DNA of 64,000 bases from Microbacterium sp. (GCF_031180975.1 NZ_JAPSLI010000002.1:297599-361598), one strand, 5' to 3'; positions 23,867-32,794 are shown, counted from the first letter of the stretch. The notes: generated from the sequence alone by a model not told the origin. A program made the numbers and translations.

Positions 23867-24528
23867 ACCAGCTGCTGCGGAAGGCCGGCTGGTGGGTGCG
23901 CGACTACGCGTACGCCGCGCTGTGGCAGACCAGGGCCGCGTTCAACCGCACCGATCCGGCGACCTTCACGTCGGGCACGCGCGCACCCATCGTTGTGCTG
24001 CCCGGCGTGTACGAGACGTGGAAGTTCATGCAGCCGATGGTGACGCGGCTGCACGAAAGAGGTCACCCGGTGCACGTGCTGACGGAACTGGAGCGCAACC
24101 GGCGCCCTGTTGCCGAGATGGCCGAGAAGGTCACCGCGTTCCTCGAGCGGGCGGGGATCGAGGATGCCGTCATCGTGGCGCACAGCAAGGGCGGCCTGTC
24201 GGGGAAGCTGGTCATGCTCGGGCGGGCGGGCGCGCGGGTGCGGGGGATGCTGGCGGTCGCCACCCCATTCGGCGGTTCGCGCTACGCCGTGGTGATGCCC
24301 GTGCGGGCGCTGCGGGCGTTCTCACCCCGCGACCCGGGGATCGTGGAGCTGGCTGCGCAGCGCGACGTGAACGCGCGCATCGTGTCGATCTACGGACGGT
24401 TCGACCCGCACATCCCCGAGGGAAGCGAACTGCCCGGGGCGAAGAACGTGCAACTGGACACCGGCGGACACTTCCGCGTTCTCGCGCATCCGCGCGTGAT
24501 GGCGGAACTCGCCGCTCTTGCGGAGTGA
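23863..24528 (+). CDS. Alpha/beta-fold lipase/esterase-like protein
   Basis: A 221-residue protein. The nucleophile elbow is VAHSKGGLSG (Ala replaces the usual first Gly of GxSxG), a form seen in triacylglycerol lipase-like and PGAP1-like proteins. The oxyanion region is VVLPGVYETWKFM, an Asp lies in YGRFDPHIP, and His in DTGGHFRVL is the likely catalytic base. The N-terminus has an amphipathic RKAGWWVRDYAYAALWQ helix but no clear signal peptide. The ATG overlaps the upstream stop, so the pair forms one operon. Substrate unknown. Confidence 0.8.
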   Translation: MNQLLRKAGWWVRDYAYAALWQTRAAFNRTDPATFTSGTRAPIVVLPGVYETWKFMQPMVTRLHERGHPVHVLTELERNRRPVAEMAEKVTAFLERAGIEDAVIVAHSKGGLSGKLVMLGRAGARVRGMLAVATPFGGSRYAVVMPVRALRAFSPRDPGIVELAAQRDVNARIVSIYGRFDPHIPEGSELPGAKNVQLDTGGHFRVLAHPRVMAELAALAE

Positions 24529-24532
24529 CGGG

Positions 24533-24538
24533 CAGGAT
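24533..24538 (+). promoter_or_regulatory. -10-like box for the coiled-coil gene (leaderless type)
   Basis: CAGGAT ends six bases before the ATG at 24545. The same CAGGAT-plus-six spacing occurs at two other starts in the window (39423 and 46487 on the minus strand), which supports it despite C at position 1. Confidence 0.35.
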
Positions 24539-24544
24539 GAGGGC

Positions 24545-25393
24545 ATGACATCCGCTGACGGGTTCGACGCGATCGCGGCGGAGCTGTACGCACGGCCGCC
24601 AGGCGACTTCACATCCGCCCGCAACGCCAGAGCGCGTGACCTGGATGGTCCGCTGGCGGCGCAGGTGAAGGCATTGCGCAAGCCGCTGTTGGCCGCCTGG
24701 GTGGTGAATCTGTTCGCGCGCGAGGACGCCGCGCAGCTCGGCCAGGCGCTCGAGCTCGCCGCTGAGCTGCGGGAGGCGCAGGCGGATCTGGACGCCGCGA
24801 CGATGAGCCGGCTCAACCGTGAGCGGCGTGCGCTGGTGCGCAGCCTCGCGAAGCGGGCCGCCGAGCTCGCCGCAGAGCGGGGCGAGCGGATCACCGCCGC
24901 GACCGTCGAGGCGGTGGAGCAGACGTTGAACGCAGCCATGTTCGACCCCGCCGCCGCGGCGGCCGTCACCTCAGGCCGGCTCATCAGGCCGCTGCAGACA
25001 TCCGGGGAGGGCACCGCCGACCTCACGGATGCCGTCGCCGGCAGTCTCGACGTGACGCCGCCCACCGCACAGGCGCCCTCAGATGAAGTGAGCGCCCGGC
25101 GGGAGCGCAAGCAGGCGGAGCGCGCCGTGCGGGCCGCCGAGGAGGAGCTGGAGCGCGCCGAGCGCGACCGGACGGACCTTGAGCGCCGCATCCGCATCCT
25201 CATCGAACGGGAACAGTCCGTCGCCGAGCGCGAGAAGGACCTGCGTGCGCAGTTGGAGCGCGTGCAGGCGGAGGCCACGCGACTCGACGCCGAGCGGAAG
25301 GATGCCGAGAAGCGCCGCGCGACCTCCGAGGACGAGGTCACCCGGGCGCGGAGTGCGCTGGACGAGGCGAAGCGCGCGCTAGGCGGGCGCTGA
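24545..25393 (+). CDS. Coiled-coil protein of unknown function
   Basis: A 282-residue protein I do not recognise. The N-terminal ~150 residues are helical with a possible LAAWVVNLFARED core. Residues ~180-280 are almost wholly charged heptads (ERAERDRTDLERRIRIL, then repeated Glu/Arg/Lys/Ala), a long coiled coil. There is no signal peptide or membrane segment. The frame is open from 24518, but the ATG at 24545 follows the CAGGAT box. A structural, scaffold or nucleoid-associated role is possible but unsupported. Confidence 0.65.
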   Translation: MTSADGFDAIAAELYARPPGDFTSARNARARDLDGPLAAQVKALRKPLLAAWVVNLFAREDAAQLGQALELAAELREAQADLDAATMSRLNRERRALVRSLAKRAAELAAERGERITAATVEAVEQTLNAAMFDPAAAAAVTSGRLIRPLQTSGEGTADLTDAVAGSLDVTPPTAQAPSDEVSARRERKQAERAVRAAEEELERAERDRTDLERRIRILIEREQSVAEREKDLRAQLERVQAEATRLDAERKDAEKRRATSEDEVTRARSALDEAKRALGGR

Positions 25394-25483
25394 TCCCGCG
25401 TCCTTCCGGCCCCATGGGAGCGAAAGTCTGCTCCAGAAGCCTTCCCACCGGACTTCGGATCCCATGAGCGAACTCCACTGGAT

Positions 25484-25524
25484 ATGCGCGAAGGGACCGC
25501 CCTGCGGGCGATCCCTTCGCGCAT
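25484..25524 (-). terminator. Hairpin at the 3' end of tRNA-Leu(CAA), possibly bidirectional
   Basis: A 13-bp perfect outer stem (25484-25496 with 25512-25524), one C/A mismatch, a 5-bp GC inner stem and a 3-base loop. It begins one base after the tRNA 3' end on the minus strand and also faces the convergent coiled-coil gene, so it may stop transcripts from both sides. Confidence 0.7.
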
Positions 25525-25525
25525 G

Positions 25526-25608
25526 TGCCGGCGGTGGGACTCGAACCCACACGCCCTTTCGGACAAAGCATTTTGAGTGCTCCGCGTCTGCCATTCCGCC
25601 ACGCCGGC
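25526..25608 (-). tRNA. tRNA-Leu, anticodon CAA
   Basis: An 83-base cloverleaf on the minus strand: 7-bp acceptor stem GCCGGCG/CGCCGGC with discriminator A, a D arm, anticodon loop CTCAAAA (anticodon CAA, reads UUG), a long variable arm typical of leucine tRNAs (around TGTCCGAAAGGGCG) and a T arm with GGTTCGAGTCC. CCA is not encoded. UUG is a rare codon in this GC-rich genome, so this is probably a low-use tRNA. Confidence 0.96.
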
Positions 25609-25627
25609 CCGTGCTCGTGCGTCTTCG

Positions 25628-25633
25628 ACTGTA
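25628..25633 (-). promoter_or_regulatory. -10 box for tRNA-Leu(CAA)
   Basis: Minus-strand TACAGT lies about 20 bases upstream of the tRNA 5' end, giving a short 5' leader for RNase P to remove. Confidence 0.4.
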
Positions 25634-25695
25634 GCGCAGGCGGACGCCGCCGGGCCGCGCGCACACGCTGAAGGCGGCACGTGCGGCCTCTCCAC

Positions 25696-25701
25696 TAGGA
25701 T
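25696..25701 (+). promoter_or_regulatory. -10 box for pdtaR (leaderless type)
   Basis: TAGGAT ends six bases before the pdtaR GTG. The same bases could serve as a weak ribosome-binding site, so a leadered transcript is not excluded. Confidence 0.5.
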
Positions 25702-25707
25702 GGATGC

Positions 25708-26328
25708 GTGACCGAGCAAGAGCAGCCTGAGCAGCCCACGGCATCCGCACCCCGACGCGTCGTCGTCGCCGAGGATGAATCGCTGATCCGCCTCGACATC
25801 GTCGAGATCCTGCGCGACAACGGATACGACGTCGTCGGCGAAGCGGGCGACGGTGAGACCGCCGTCCAGCTGGCCACCGAACTGCGACCCGACCTGGTCG
25901 TCATGGACGTCAAGATGCCGCAGCTCGACGGCATCAGCGCCGCGGAGAAGCTGCACAAGGCGAACATCGCCCCTGTCGTGCTGCTCACCGCGTTCAGCCA
26001 GAAGGAACTCGTCGAGCGCGCCAGCGAGGCCGGCGCCCTGGCCTACGTGGTGAAGCCGTTCACTCCGAACGACCTGCTCCCGGCGATCGAGATCGCCCTG
26101 GCCCGCCACGAGCAGATCATCACGCTCGAGGCCGAGGTCGCCGACATGGTCGAGCGCTTCGAGACGCGCAAGCTGGTCGATCGCGCCAAGGGCCTGCTGA
26201 ACGAGAAGATGGGCCTGTCCGAGCCCGAGGCGTTCCGCTGGATCCAGAAGGCGTCCATGGACCGCCGCCTGACCATGCAGGACGTCGCCAAGGCGATCAT
26301 CGAGCAGTTGGCGCCCAAGAAGCAGTGA
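25708..26328 (+). CDS. pdtaR: ANTAR-domain response regulator (PdtaR type)
   Basis: Cytosolic two-component regulator acting on RNA. Residues ~16-135 form a receiver domain with acidic pocket E22/D23, phosphoacceptor Asp67 (VVMDVKMP), Thr94 and Lys116 (VVKPF). Residues ~138-200 are the ANTAR RNA-binding helices (RKLVDRAKGLLNEKMGLSE, then AFRWIQKASMDRRLTM). ANTAR proteins bind paired hexanucleotide stem-loops and act as antiterminators. This 206-residue layout matches mycobacterial PdtaR (Rv1626), whose kinase PdtaS is encoded elsewhere; no kinase is in this window. Its stop overlaps the next start (GTGA). Confidence 0.92.
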   Translation: MTEQEQPEQPTASAPRRVVVAEDESLIRLDIVEILRDNGYDVVGEAGDGETAVQLATELRPDLVVMDVKMPQLDGISAAEKLHKANIAPVVLLTAFSQKELVERASEAGALAYVVKPFTPNDLLPAIEIALARHEQIITLEAEVADMVERFETRKLVDRAKGLLNEKMGLSEPEAFRWIQKASMDRRLTMQDVAKAIIEQLAPKKQ

Positions 26329-26861
26329 CCCTGCTGGGCGACGGGGTCCGGCTCCGCCCTGTCCAGGAGGGGGATGCCGCGCGCCTCGCCGCCGCGTACA
26401 CCGCCAACCGCGACCACCTCGCTGCGTGGGAGCCGGAGCGCTCTGCGGACTTCTACACGTCGGCCGCGCAGGCCGAGCACATCCGCGTCGCATTGCGTGA
26501 ACGCGCCGAAGGCCGTGCCCTGCGGCTGGTGCTCACCAAGGGCGAACGAATCGTCGGGCGCGTGAACATCACCGACGTGGTGCGCGGTGCGTTCCTCAGC
26601 GGCAATCTGGGCTATTGGATCGACGCACGGCTGACCGGTCGCGGCGTGATGACCCGGGCTGTGGCGGTCGCGCTGGATCTCTGCTCGTCAGAACTCGCAC
26701 TGCACCGGGTGCAAGCGAGCACTCTGGTGCACAACGTCGCGTCACAGCGCGTCCACGAAGCGAACCGGTTCGAGCGCATCGGGCTCGCGCCGCAGTACCT
26801 CCGCATCGCGGGGCGCTGGCAGGACCATCTGCTGTTCCAGCGGATCCTCACGGACGACTGA
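26325..26861 (+). CDS. GNAT family N-acetyltransferase (RimJ/RimL-like)
   Basis: A 178-residue GNAT protein. The N-terminus (LLGDGVRLRPVQEGDAARLA) and the WIDARLTGRGVMTRAV acetyl-CoA loop are typical of the RimJ/RimL subgroup, as is LHRVQASTLVHNVASQRVHE before the final strand. It could acetylate a ribosomal protein or another amine; the target is not predictable. The GTG start overlaps the pdtaR stop, so the two are co-translated. It ends three bases from the convergent thioesterase gene. Confidence 0.85.
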   Translation: MTLLGDGVRLRPVQEGDAARLAAAYTANRDHLAAWEPERSADFYTSAAQAEHIRVALRERAEGRALRLVLTKGERIVGRVNITDVVRGAFLSGNLGYWIDARLTGRGVMTRAVAVALDLCSSELALHRVQASTLVHNVASQRVHEANRFERIGLAPQYLRIAGRWQDHLLFQRILTDD

Positions 26862-26863
26862 CG

Positions 26864-27277
26864 TCAGCCGACGTCCCGGATCAGGTTCGTGATGCGAATG
26901 GTCGAGCACCGCCGATCCTGATCGTCGGTGACGACGATCTCGTGCACGGTCATGCTGCGCCCGAGGTGGATCGGCGTGCAGACCCCGGTCACCATCCCGC
27001 TCGTGGCGGCGCGCGTGTGCGTCGCGTTCACGTCGATGCCGACCGCCATGCGCCCCGGCCCCGCATGCAGACTCGCGGCCATCGACCCGAGCGACTCGCC
27101 CAGCACGACGTAGGCCCCGCCGTGCATCAGGCCGAACGGCTGGGTGTTGCCCTCCACCGGCATCCGCCCCACTGCGCGATCGACCGACAGTTCGAGGATC
27201 TCCATCCCCATCCGCTCCGCGAGAGCCCCCTTGCCGACCTTCTCAGCCCATTCCAGACCGGACGAAACCGCGCTCAC
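26864..27277 (-). CDS. PaaI family hotdog-fold thioesterase
   Basis: A 137-residue hotdog-fold protein with the PaaI/YbdB-like active-site stretch NTQPFGLMHGGAYVVLGESL (HGG plus the catalytic acidic residue in the long helix) and the GIDVNATHTRAATSG strand. Such enzymes hydrolyse aryl- or acyl-CoA thioesters; the exact CoA ester is unknown. It reads opposite to polA. The GTG start is fixed by an AGGAGG ribosome-binding site about four bases upstream. Confidence 0.88.
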   Translation of the reverse strand: MSAVSSGLEWAEKVGKGALAERMGMEILELSVDRAVGRMPVEGNTQPFGLMHGGAYVVLGESLGSMAASLHAGPGRMAVGIDVNATHTRAATSGMVTGVCTPIHLGRSMTVHEIVVTDDQDRRCSTIRITNLIRDVG

Positions 27278-27310
27278 GCATCCTCCTCAGCGAGTGTCTG
27301 CCGTCATCGT

Positions 27311-27316
27311 TAGGCT
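27311..27316 (+). promoter_or_regulatory. -10 box for polA (leaderless type)
   Basis: TAGGCT ends six bases before the polA GTG, in the short divergent gap with the thioesterase gene. No ribosome-binding site precedes the GTG, which favours a leaderless transcript. Confidence 0.5.
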
Positions 27317-27322
27317 TGCAGA

Positions 27323-29956
27323 GTGACGGACTCCGCAAAGCCTACCCTCATGGTCGTCGACGGCCACTCGCTCGCGTACCGGGCGTTCTTCGCCCTTCCG
27401 GTCGACAACTTCACCACCAGGGACAACCAGCACACGAACGCCATCTACGGCTTCCTGTCGATGTTCGTGAACCTCATCAAGGCCGAGAAGCCCACCCATC
27501 TCGCCGTCGCCTTCGACACGTCCCGTCACTCGTTCCGCACCGAGGAGTACGCCGAGTACAAGGCGACTCGTTCCGAGACGCCGCAGGAGTTCCGCGGACA
27601 GATCCCGCTGCTGCAGGACTGTCTCGCCGCGATGTCCGTCCCGGTGCTCACGAAGGAGGGCGTGGAGGCCGACGACATCCTCGCCACCCTCGCCACTCAG
27701 GGTGCCGACCAGGGATTCGACGTGCTCGTCGTCTCGGGCGACCGCGACACGATCCAGCTCGTGAACGACGACATCACGCTGCTCTACCCCTCCGTGCAGG
27801 GAGTGTCGCAGCTCAAACGCTACGACCCCACCACCGTGCAGGAGCGGTACGGGGTGCGCCCCGAGCAGTACCCCGACATCGCCGCGCTGGTCGGCGAGAC
27901 CAGCGACAACCTGCCGGGCGTGCCGAAGGTCGGCGAGAAGACCGCGGTGAAGTGGCTAAACCAGTTCGGCAGCCTGGACGCGCTGCTGGAGCGCGCCGAT
28001 GAGATCAAGGGCGTGGTCGGCGGCAACCTGCGCGAACACATCGAGGACGTCCGACGCAATCGACGGCTGAACCGTCTGCTGCGCGACGTCGAGCTGCCGG
28101 TGGGGCCTGCCGACATCCCGGTCGCCCCGATCGACGCGCAGGCCGTGCGCGACATCTTCGCGCGCCTCGAGTTCCGCACCCTGCTGCCGCGCGTGTTCGA
28201 GGCCGCCGGAGCCGAGGACGACGGCGGCGACCAGGCGGATGCCGTGGAGATGCCGGAACCGTTGCAGTCCGACCCCAGCGCGATCGCGGCGTGGGCGATG
28301 GCGCAGCCCGGCCCGCTGGGCGTCAACCTGGTCGTGAACGCCGGCCGCGGCATCCGCTTCGGCGTCGCGAACGCGACCGAACTGCACGAGACGGACTGGT
28401 CGGATGCCGCCGCGGAGGCCCTCCGCGAATGGCTGGAATCCGACAAGCCGAAGGTGATGCACGCCGCGAAGTCGCAGGTGAAGGCGCTGCTGCGCCTGGG
28501 CATCCGGCTCGGCGGGCTCGCCGACGACACGCTGCTGGGCGGGTGGCTGATGCGCCCCAGCTTCCCCGACAAGACGCTCGCCAACCTGGTGGAGCGGTAC
28601 CTGGGTGAGAAGCTCCCCGAGGCGGACCCGAGCCAGCTCGTGCCCGAGAACGAGGGCGCCACGCCGTCGCAGGAGGCCTGGTTCACCCTCCGCACCTCAG
28701 AGGCGCTGCGCGCGGCGATGCCGGACGGCGTCGTGACCGTGCTCACCGACATCGAGCTGCCCACCCTGCTCACCCTGGCCGACATGGAGCTCGCGGGGGT
28801 GGCGGTCTCGCACCAGGTGCTGTCGGAGTTCTCCGCCGAGCTGGCAGAGCGGGCCGACGCCATCGCGCAGCAGGCGTACGCCACGATCGGCCACGAGGTG
28901 AACCTCGGCTCGCCGAAGCAGCTGCAGGAGGTCCTGTTCGAGGAGCTCCAGCTGCCGAAGACGCGCAAGACGAAGACCGGGTACTCGACGGATGCCGCGT
29001 CGCTCGCCGACCTGCAGGAGAGCGTGCCGCATCCGTTCCTGGAACAGCTCTCGCAGCATCGCGAGGCGACCAAGCTCCGCCAGATCATCGAATCGCTCGA
29101 CGTCGGCATCCGCGACGACGGCCGCATCCACACGACGTACGTGCAGACCGGCAGCCAGACCGGCCGCCTCTCCAGCACCGACCCGAACCTGCAGAACATC
29201 CCGGTCCGCACCGCCGAATCCCGCCGGATCCGCAGTGCGTTCCAGGTCGGCGAGGGATACGAGACGCTCCTCACCGCCGACTATTCGCAGATCGAGATGC
29301 GGATCATGGCGCACCTGTCCGGCGACGCCGGGCTGATCGAGGCGTTCAACTCGGGGGAGGACCTGCACCGCTTCGTGGGCGCGCGCGTGTTCGGCGTCGA
29401 CCCCGAGGACGTCACCCCGGCGATGCGCACCAAGGTGAAGGCGATGTCGTACGGCCTCGTGTACGGGCTGAGCGCGTTCGGGCTGTCCAAGCAGCTGCGC
29501 ATCGAACAGTCCGAGGCAAAGCAGCTGATGCTGGAGTACTTCGCCCGCTTCGGCGCCGTGCGCGACTACCTGCGCTCATCCGTGATGGCGGCGAAGGAGG
29601 TCGGCTACACCGAGACGATCTACGGGCGCCGCCGGCCGTTCCCCGACCTGTCCAGCCCGAACCGCGTGCTCCGTGAGAACGCCGAGCGCGCCGCATTGAA
29701 CGCCCCCATCCAGGGCAGCGCCGCCGACATCATGAAGATCGCGCTGTTCCGCATCCACGACGAGTTGCTGGAGCGCGGTCTCGGCTCACGGGTGCTGCTG
29801 CAGATCCATGACGAGCTCGTGGTGGAGGTCGCGCCGGGGGAGTGGGACGTCGTCGACTCCGTGGTGCGCACGCAGATGGCCGGCGCAGCCGATCTCTCGG
29901 TGCCGCTCGACGTCCAGGTGGGCCGGGGGCACGACTGGAACGAGGCCGCTCACTGA
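27323..29956 (+). CDS. polA: DNA polymerase I without proofreading residues
   Basis: Gap filling and Okazaki-fragment processing. The 877-residue protein has an N-terminal 5' nuclease (MVVDGHSLAYRAFFALP, EADDILATLA, SGDRDTIQLV, GETSDNLPGVPKVGEKTA) and a C-terminal family A polymerase (GRLSSTDPNLQNIPVR, DYSQIEMRIMAHLSGD, the O-helix KVKAMSYGLVYGLSAFG, QIHDELVVEV). The middle 3'-5' exonuclease fold (~300-480) lacks the metal-binding acids: the DTE strand reads GVNLVVNAGRG and the later Asp is Gln in HAAKSQVKAL. This loss is usual in mycobacterial PolI. It starts on GTG directly after a -10 box. Confidence 0.96.
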   Translation: MTDSAKPTLMVVDGHSLAYRAFFALPVDNFTTRDNQHTNAIYGFLSMFVNLIKAEKPTHLAVAFDTSRHSFRTEEYAEYKATRSETPQEFRGQIPLLQDCLAAMSVPVLTKEGVEADDILATLATQGADQGFDVLVVSGDRDTIQLVNDDITLLYPSVQGVSQLKRYDPTTVQERYGVRPEQYPDIAALVGETSDNLPGVPKVGEKTAVKWLNQFGSLDALLERADEIKGVVGGNLREHIEDVRRNRRLNRLLRDVELPVGPADIPVAPIDAQAVRDIFARLEFRTLLPRVFEAAGAEDDGGDQADAVEMPEPLQSDPSAIAAWAMAQPGPLGVNLVVNAGRGIRFGVANATELHETDWSDAAAEALREWLESDKPKVMHAAKSQVKALLRLGIRLGGLADDTLLGGWLMRPSFPDKTLANLVERYLGEKLPEADPSQLVPENEGATPSQEAWFTLRTSEALRAAMPDGVVTVLTDIELPTLLTLADMELAGVAVSHQVLSEFSAELAERADAIAQQAYATIGHEVNLGSPKQLQEVLFEELQLPKTRKTKTGYSTDAASLADLQESVPHPFLEQLSQHREATKLRQIIESLDVGIRDDGRIHTTYVQTGSQTGRLSSTDPNLQNIPVRTAESRRIRSAFQVGEGYETLLTADYSQIEMRIMAHLSGDAGLIEAFNSGEDLHRFVGARVFGVDPEDVTPAMRTKVKAMSYGLVYGLSAFGLSKQLRIEQSEAKQLMLEYFARFGAVRDYLRSSVMAAKEVGYTETIYGRRRPFPDLSSPNRVLRENAERAALNAPIQGSAADIMKIALFRIHDELLERGLGSRVLLQIHDELVVEVAPGEWDVVDSVVRTQMAGAADLSVPLDVQVGRGHDWNEAAH

Positions 29957-29991
29957 TCGTCCGCGCCGACGACGGCGGGCGGCCTGCAGGA

Positions 29992-29997
29992 TAGGCT
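29992..29997 (+). promoter_or_regulatory. -10 box for the DUF885 gene (leaderless type)
   Basis: TAGGCT ends seven bases before the ATG at 30005; no ribosome-binding site is visible. Confidence 0.5.
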
Positions 29998-30004
29998 CGC
30001 AGCC

Positions 30005-31681
30005 ATGACTGCTGAACCCCGCACCCCCACCGCGATCGACGGCGTCGCCGAGAAGTGGGTCGACACGCTCGTCGAGCTGTCGCCCGTGCTGGCCACGTAC
30101 ATCGGCCGCAATGAGGCCAACGGCCGGCTCGACGACCTCAGCCCCGAAGGTCATGAGAGGGCCGTGCAGGCCGCTCGCGACACGCTCGCCGCCCTCGAGG
30201 GTCTGGAGCCCGCCGACGCCGTCGACGAGGTCACCAAGGCCGATCTGTCCAGCGAGCTGCGGCTGCAGCTCGAGCTGCACGACGCGCAGTGGCATCTGCG
30301 CGATCTCAACGTCATCGCCTCCGCACCGCAGGAGTTCCGTCAGGCGTTCGATCTCATGCCCACCGGTGAGGTCGACGACTGGGCGGTGATCGCGGAACGG
30401 CTCGGCGCGCTGCCCGGAGCCCTCAGGGGGTACACCGAGACGCTGCACGCCGGCATCCGTCACGGCGTCGTCCCTGCCCGCCGTCAGGTGCTCGAGGTGG
30501 CGACCCAGATCGAGCGGTACAGCGCCGACGACGGATTCTTCGCCGCCTTCGTCGCCGACGCCGGCCCCGAGGACGGTCAGCTTCCGGCATCCCTCGCCCG
30601 CGACCTCGCCGACCGCGCCGGCGCCGCCCGACTCGCCTACGACGAGCTCCGCGCGTTCCTCACCTCCGAGCTCGCGCCGGCGGCATCCGAGCAGGATGCC
30701 GTGGGGCGCGACCTGTACGCCCTGAACTCGCGCCGGTTCCTGGGCGCCACCATCGATCTCGACGAGACGTACGAGTGGGGCCGCGAGGAACTCGCCCGCA
30801 TGGTCGCCGAGCAGGAGGCGATCGCGAACGAGATCCTGGCGGGTGCCACGGTCGAGGAGGCCGTCGCCCACCTCGAGTCGGACCCCTCACGCAAGCTGCA
30901 CGGCACCGACGCGCTGCAGCGCTGGATGCAGGAGACCAGTGACCGGGCGATCGCCGAGCTCGGTGCGTCGCACTTCGACATTCCCGGGCAGATCCGCGAG
31001 CTCGAATGCATGATCGCCCCCACCCAGGAGGGCGGGATCTACTACACCGGCCCCACCGACGACTTCTCCCGTCCCGGCCGGATGTGGTGGTCGGTCCCGG
31101 AGGGCGTGACCGAGTTCGACACCTGGCGTGAACTGACGACCGTGTACCACGAGGGCGTCCCCGGTCACCACCTGCAGATCGCGCAGGCCACCTACAACCG
31201 TGCGGAGCTGAACACCTGGCGCCGCCTGCTCGCGGGCACGTCCGGACACGCCGAGGGCTGGGCCCTGTACGCCGAACGGCTCATGGAACAACTCGGCTAC
31301 CTGGACGACCCGGCAGATCGTCTCGGCATGCTCGACGGCCAGCGCATGCGCGCGTTGCGTGTCGTGCTCGACATCGGTGTGCACCTCGGCAAGCCGCGCC
31401 TGGATGGCGACGGCGTGTGGGATCACGACTACGCACTGGAGATGATGCGCCGCAACGTGAACATGCCCGACGAGTTCCGCCGTTTCGAGGTGAACCGCTA
31501 TCTCGGCTGGCCGGGTCAGGCGCCGTCCTACAAGGTGGGCCAGCGGATCTGGGAGCAGGTGCGCGACGCCGTCCGGCAGGAGCAGGGCGACACGTTCTCG
31601 TTCAAGGAGTTCCACAAGCGCGCGCTCGACATCGGAGGCGTCGGGCTCGACACGCTGCGCGGCGTCTTCCTCCGCGGCTGA
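30005..31681 (+). CDS. DUF885 family zinc metallopeptidase
   Basis: A 558-residue protein of the DUF885 peptidase-like family. The zinc motif is H382-E-G-V-P-G-H-H389 (an HExxxGHH form of HEXXH), with a third ligand probably in GHAEGWALYAE (around E417). The rest is helical, fitting the thermolysin-like M2/M32 fold. There is no signal peptide, so it is cytosolic; substrates are unknown, with peptides or amino-acid derivatives the likely class. It lies 48 bases after polA under its own promoter. Confidence 0.85.
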   Translation: MTAEPRTPTAIDGVAEKWVDTLVELSPVLATYIGRNEANGRLDDLSPEGHERAVQAARDTLAALEGLEPADAVDEVTKADLSSELRLQLELHDAQWHLRDLNVIASAPQEFRQAFDLMPTGEVDDWAVIAERLGALPGALRGYTETLHAGIRHGVVPARRQVLEVATQIERYSADDGFFAAFVADAGPEDGQLPASLARDLADRAGAARLAYDELRAFLTSELAPAASEQDAVGRDLYALNSRRFLGATIDLDETYEWGREELARMVAEQEAIANEILAGATVEEAVAHLESDPSRKLHGTDALQRWMQETSDRAIAELGASHFDIPGQIRELECMIAPTQEGGIYYTGPTDDFSRPGRMWWSVPEGVTEFDTWRELTTVYHEGVPGHHLQIAQATYNRAELNTWRRLLAGTSGHAEGWALYAERLMEQLGYLDDPADRLGMLDGQRMRALRVVLDIGVHLGKPRLDGDGVWDHDYALEMMRRNVNMPDEFRRFEVNRYLGWPGQAPSYKVGQRIWEQVRDAVRQEQGDTFSFKEFHKRALDIGGVGLDTLRGVFLRG

Positions 31682-31735
31682 CGGGAATGGCCCGGACTCG
31701 GTGCGTGTTCATCCGTCTGAATGGAAAGGCGTGAC

Positions 31736-32770
31736 ATGGGCATCGAGTTCGGGCTGGACACCTTCGGAGACATCACCCGCGGAGCGGACGGAGAGCTGCT
31801 GACCGCGGCACAGACCATCCGCAACGTCGTGGCGCAGGCGGAGCTCGCCGATCGCGTGGGAGTCGACTTCTTCGGGGTGGGGGAGCACCACCGGGCCGAG
31901 TTCGCGGTGTCTGCGCCTGAGATGGTGCTCGCGGCGATCGCGTCGCGCACCGAGCGCATCCGGCTCGGCACCGCGGTGACCGTGCTGTCGTCCGACGATC
32001 CCGTGCGTGTCTACGAGCGGTTCGCCACGCTCGACGCGCTCTCGAACGGGCGAGCCGAGGTGGTGCTGGGTCGAGGGTCGTTCATCGAGTCGTTCCCGCT
32101 GTTCGGCTACGACCTGCGCGATTACGAGGCGCTGTTCGAGGAGAAGCTCGACCTGTTCGTGAAGCTGCTCACCGAGAAGCCGGTGAGCTGGTCGGGAACC
32201 ATGCGCGCCCCGCTGACCGACGCCGACGTCTTCCCCAAGACCGAGGGCGGCCTGCGCACCTGGGTCGGCGTCGGCGGCAGCCCGGAGTCGGTGGTGCGGG
32301 TGGCCCGTCACGGCCTCGGGCTCATGCTCGCGATCATCGGCGGCCCGGCCGCCAGCTTCGCCCCGTTCGTCGAGCTGTATCACCGTTCGGTGGCGGGCTT
32401 CGGCACCACCGCGCACCCCGTGGCGGTGCACTCGCCGGGGCACGTCGCCGACACCGACGATGAGGCGTGGGATGCCGCATACGAGGGCTTCGCGACGATG
32501 AACAACACCATCGGTCGCGAACGCGGCTGGCCGCCGTACAGCCGGGCGCGCTTCCAGAACGACGTCGGCCCGGCCGGCGCGTTGTACATCGGCTCACCCG
32601 ACCGTGTGGCGGGGAAGATCGCCGACACGGTGAGGACGCTCGGGCTCGGGCGCTTCGATCTGAAGTACGCCACGGGGACGCTGTCGCACGACGCGATGAT
32701 GCGCAGCATCGAGCTGTACGGCACGGAGGTCATCCCGAGGGTTCAGCGGTTGCTCGACGCCGAGCGCTGA
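31736..32770 (+). CDS. LLM class flavin-dependent oxidoreductase
   Basis: A 344-residue luciferase-like TIM-barrel protein (GIEFGLDTFGD start, DFFGVGEHH, RIRLGTAVTVLSSDDPVRVYE, GRAEVVLGRGSFIESF). Members use reduced flavin, FMN or F420, to oxidise varied substrates; the cofactor cannot be told from the sequence, and the substrate is unknown. I chose the ATG at 31736, nine bases after GAAAGG, over an in-frame ATG at 31721, because it gives the family N-terminus. No link to its neighbours is apparent. Confidence 0.88.
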   Translation: MGIEFGLDTFGDITRGADGELLTAAQTIRNVVAQAELADRVGVDFFGVGEHHRAEFAVSAPEMVLAAIASRTERIRLGTAVTVLSSDDPVRVYERFATLDALSNGRAEVVLGRGSFIESFPLFGYDLRDYEALFEEKLDLFVKLLTEKPVSWSGTMRAPLTDADVFPKTEGGLRTWVGVGGSPESVVRVARHGLGLMLAIIGGPAASFAPFVELYHRSVAGFGTTAHPVAVHSPGHVADTDDEAWDAAYEGFATMNNTIGRERGWPPYSRARFQNDVGPAGALYIGSPDRVAGKIADTVRTLGLGRFDLKYATGTLSHDAMMRSIELYGTEVIPRVQRLLDAER

Positions 32771-32782
32771 CCGGCGCGGGAA

Positions 32783-32788
32783 TAGGCT
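32783..32788 (+). promoter_or_regulatory. -10 box for the SGNH hydrolase operon (leaderless type)
   Basis: TAGGCT ends six bases before the ATG at 32795. It would drive the SGNH hydrolase and the two genes coupled to it. Confidence 0.5.
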
Positions 32789-32794
32789 GAGAGC

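Noticed and set aside
24322..26493. Long minus-strand open frame (723 codons) crossing the coiled-coil gene, tRNA-Leu and pdtaR
   Set aside because: It runs through a tRNA gene and the antisense of real genes and has a Ser/Arg-rich random composition.
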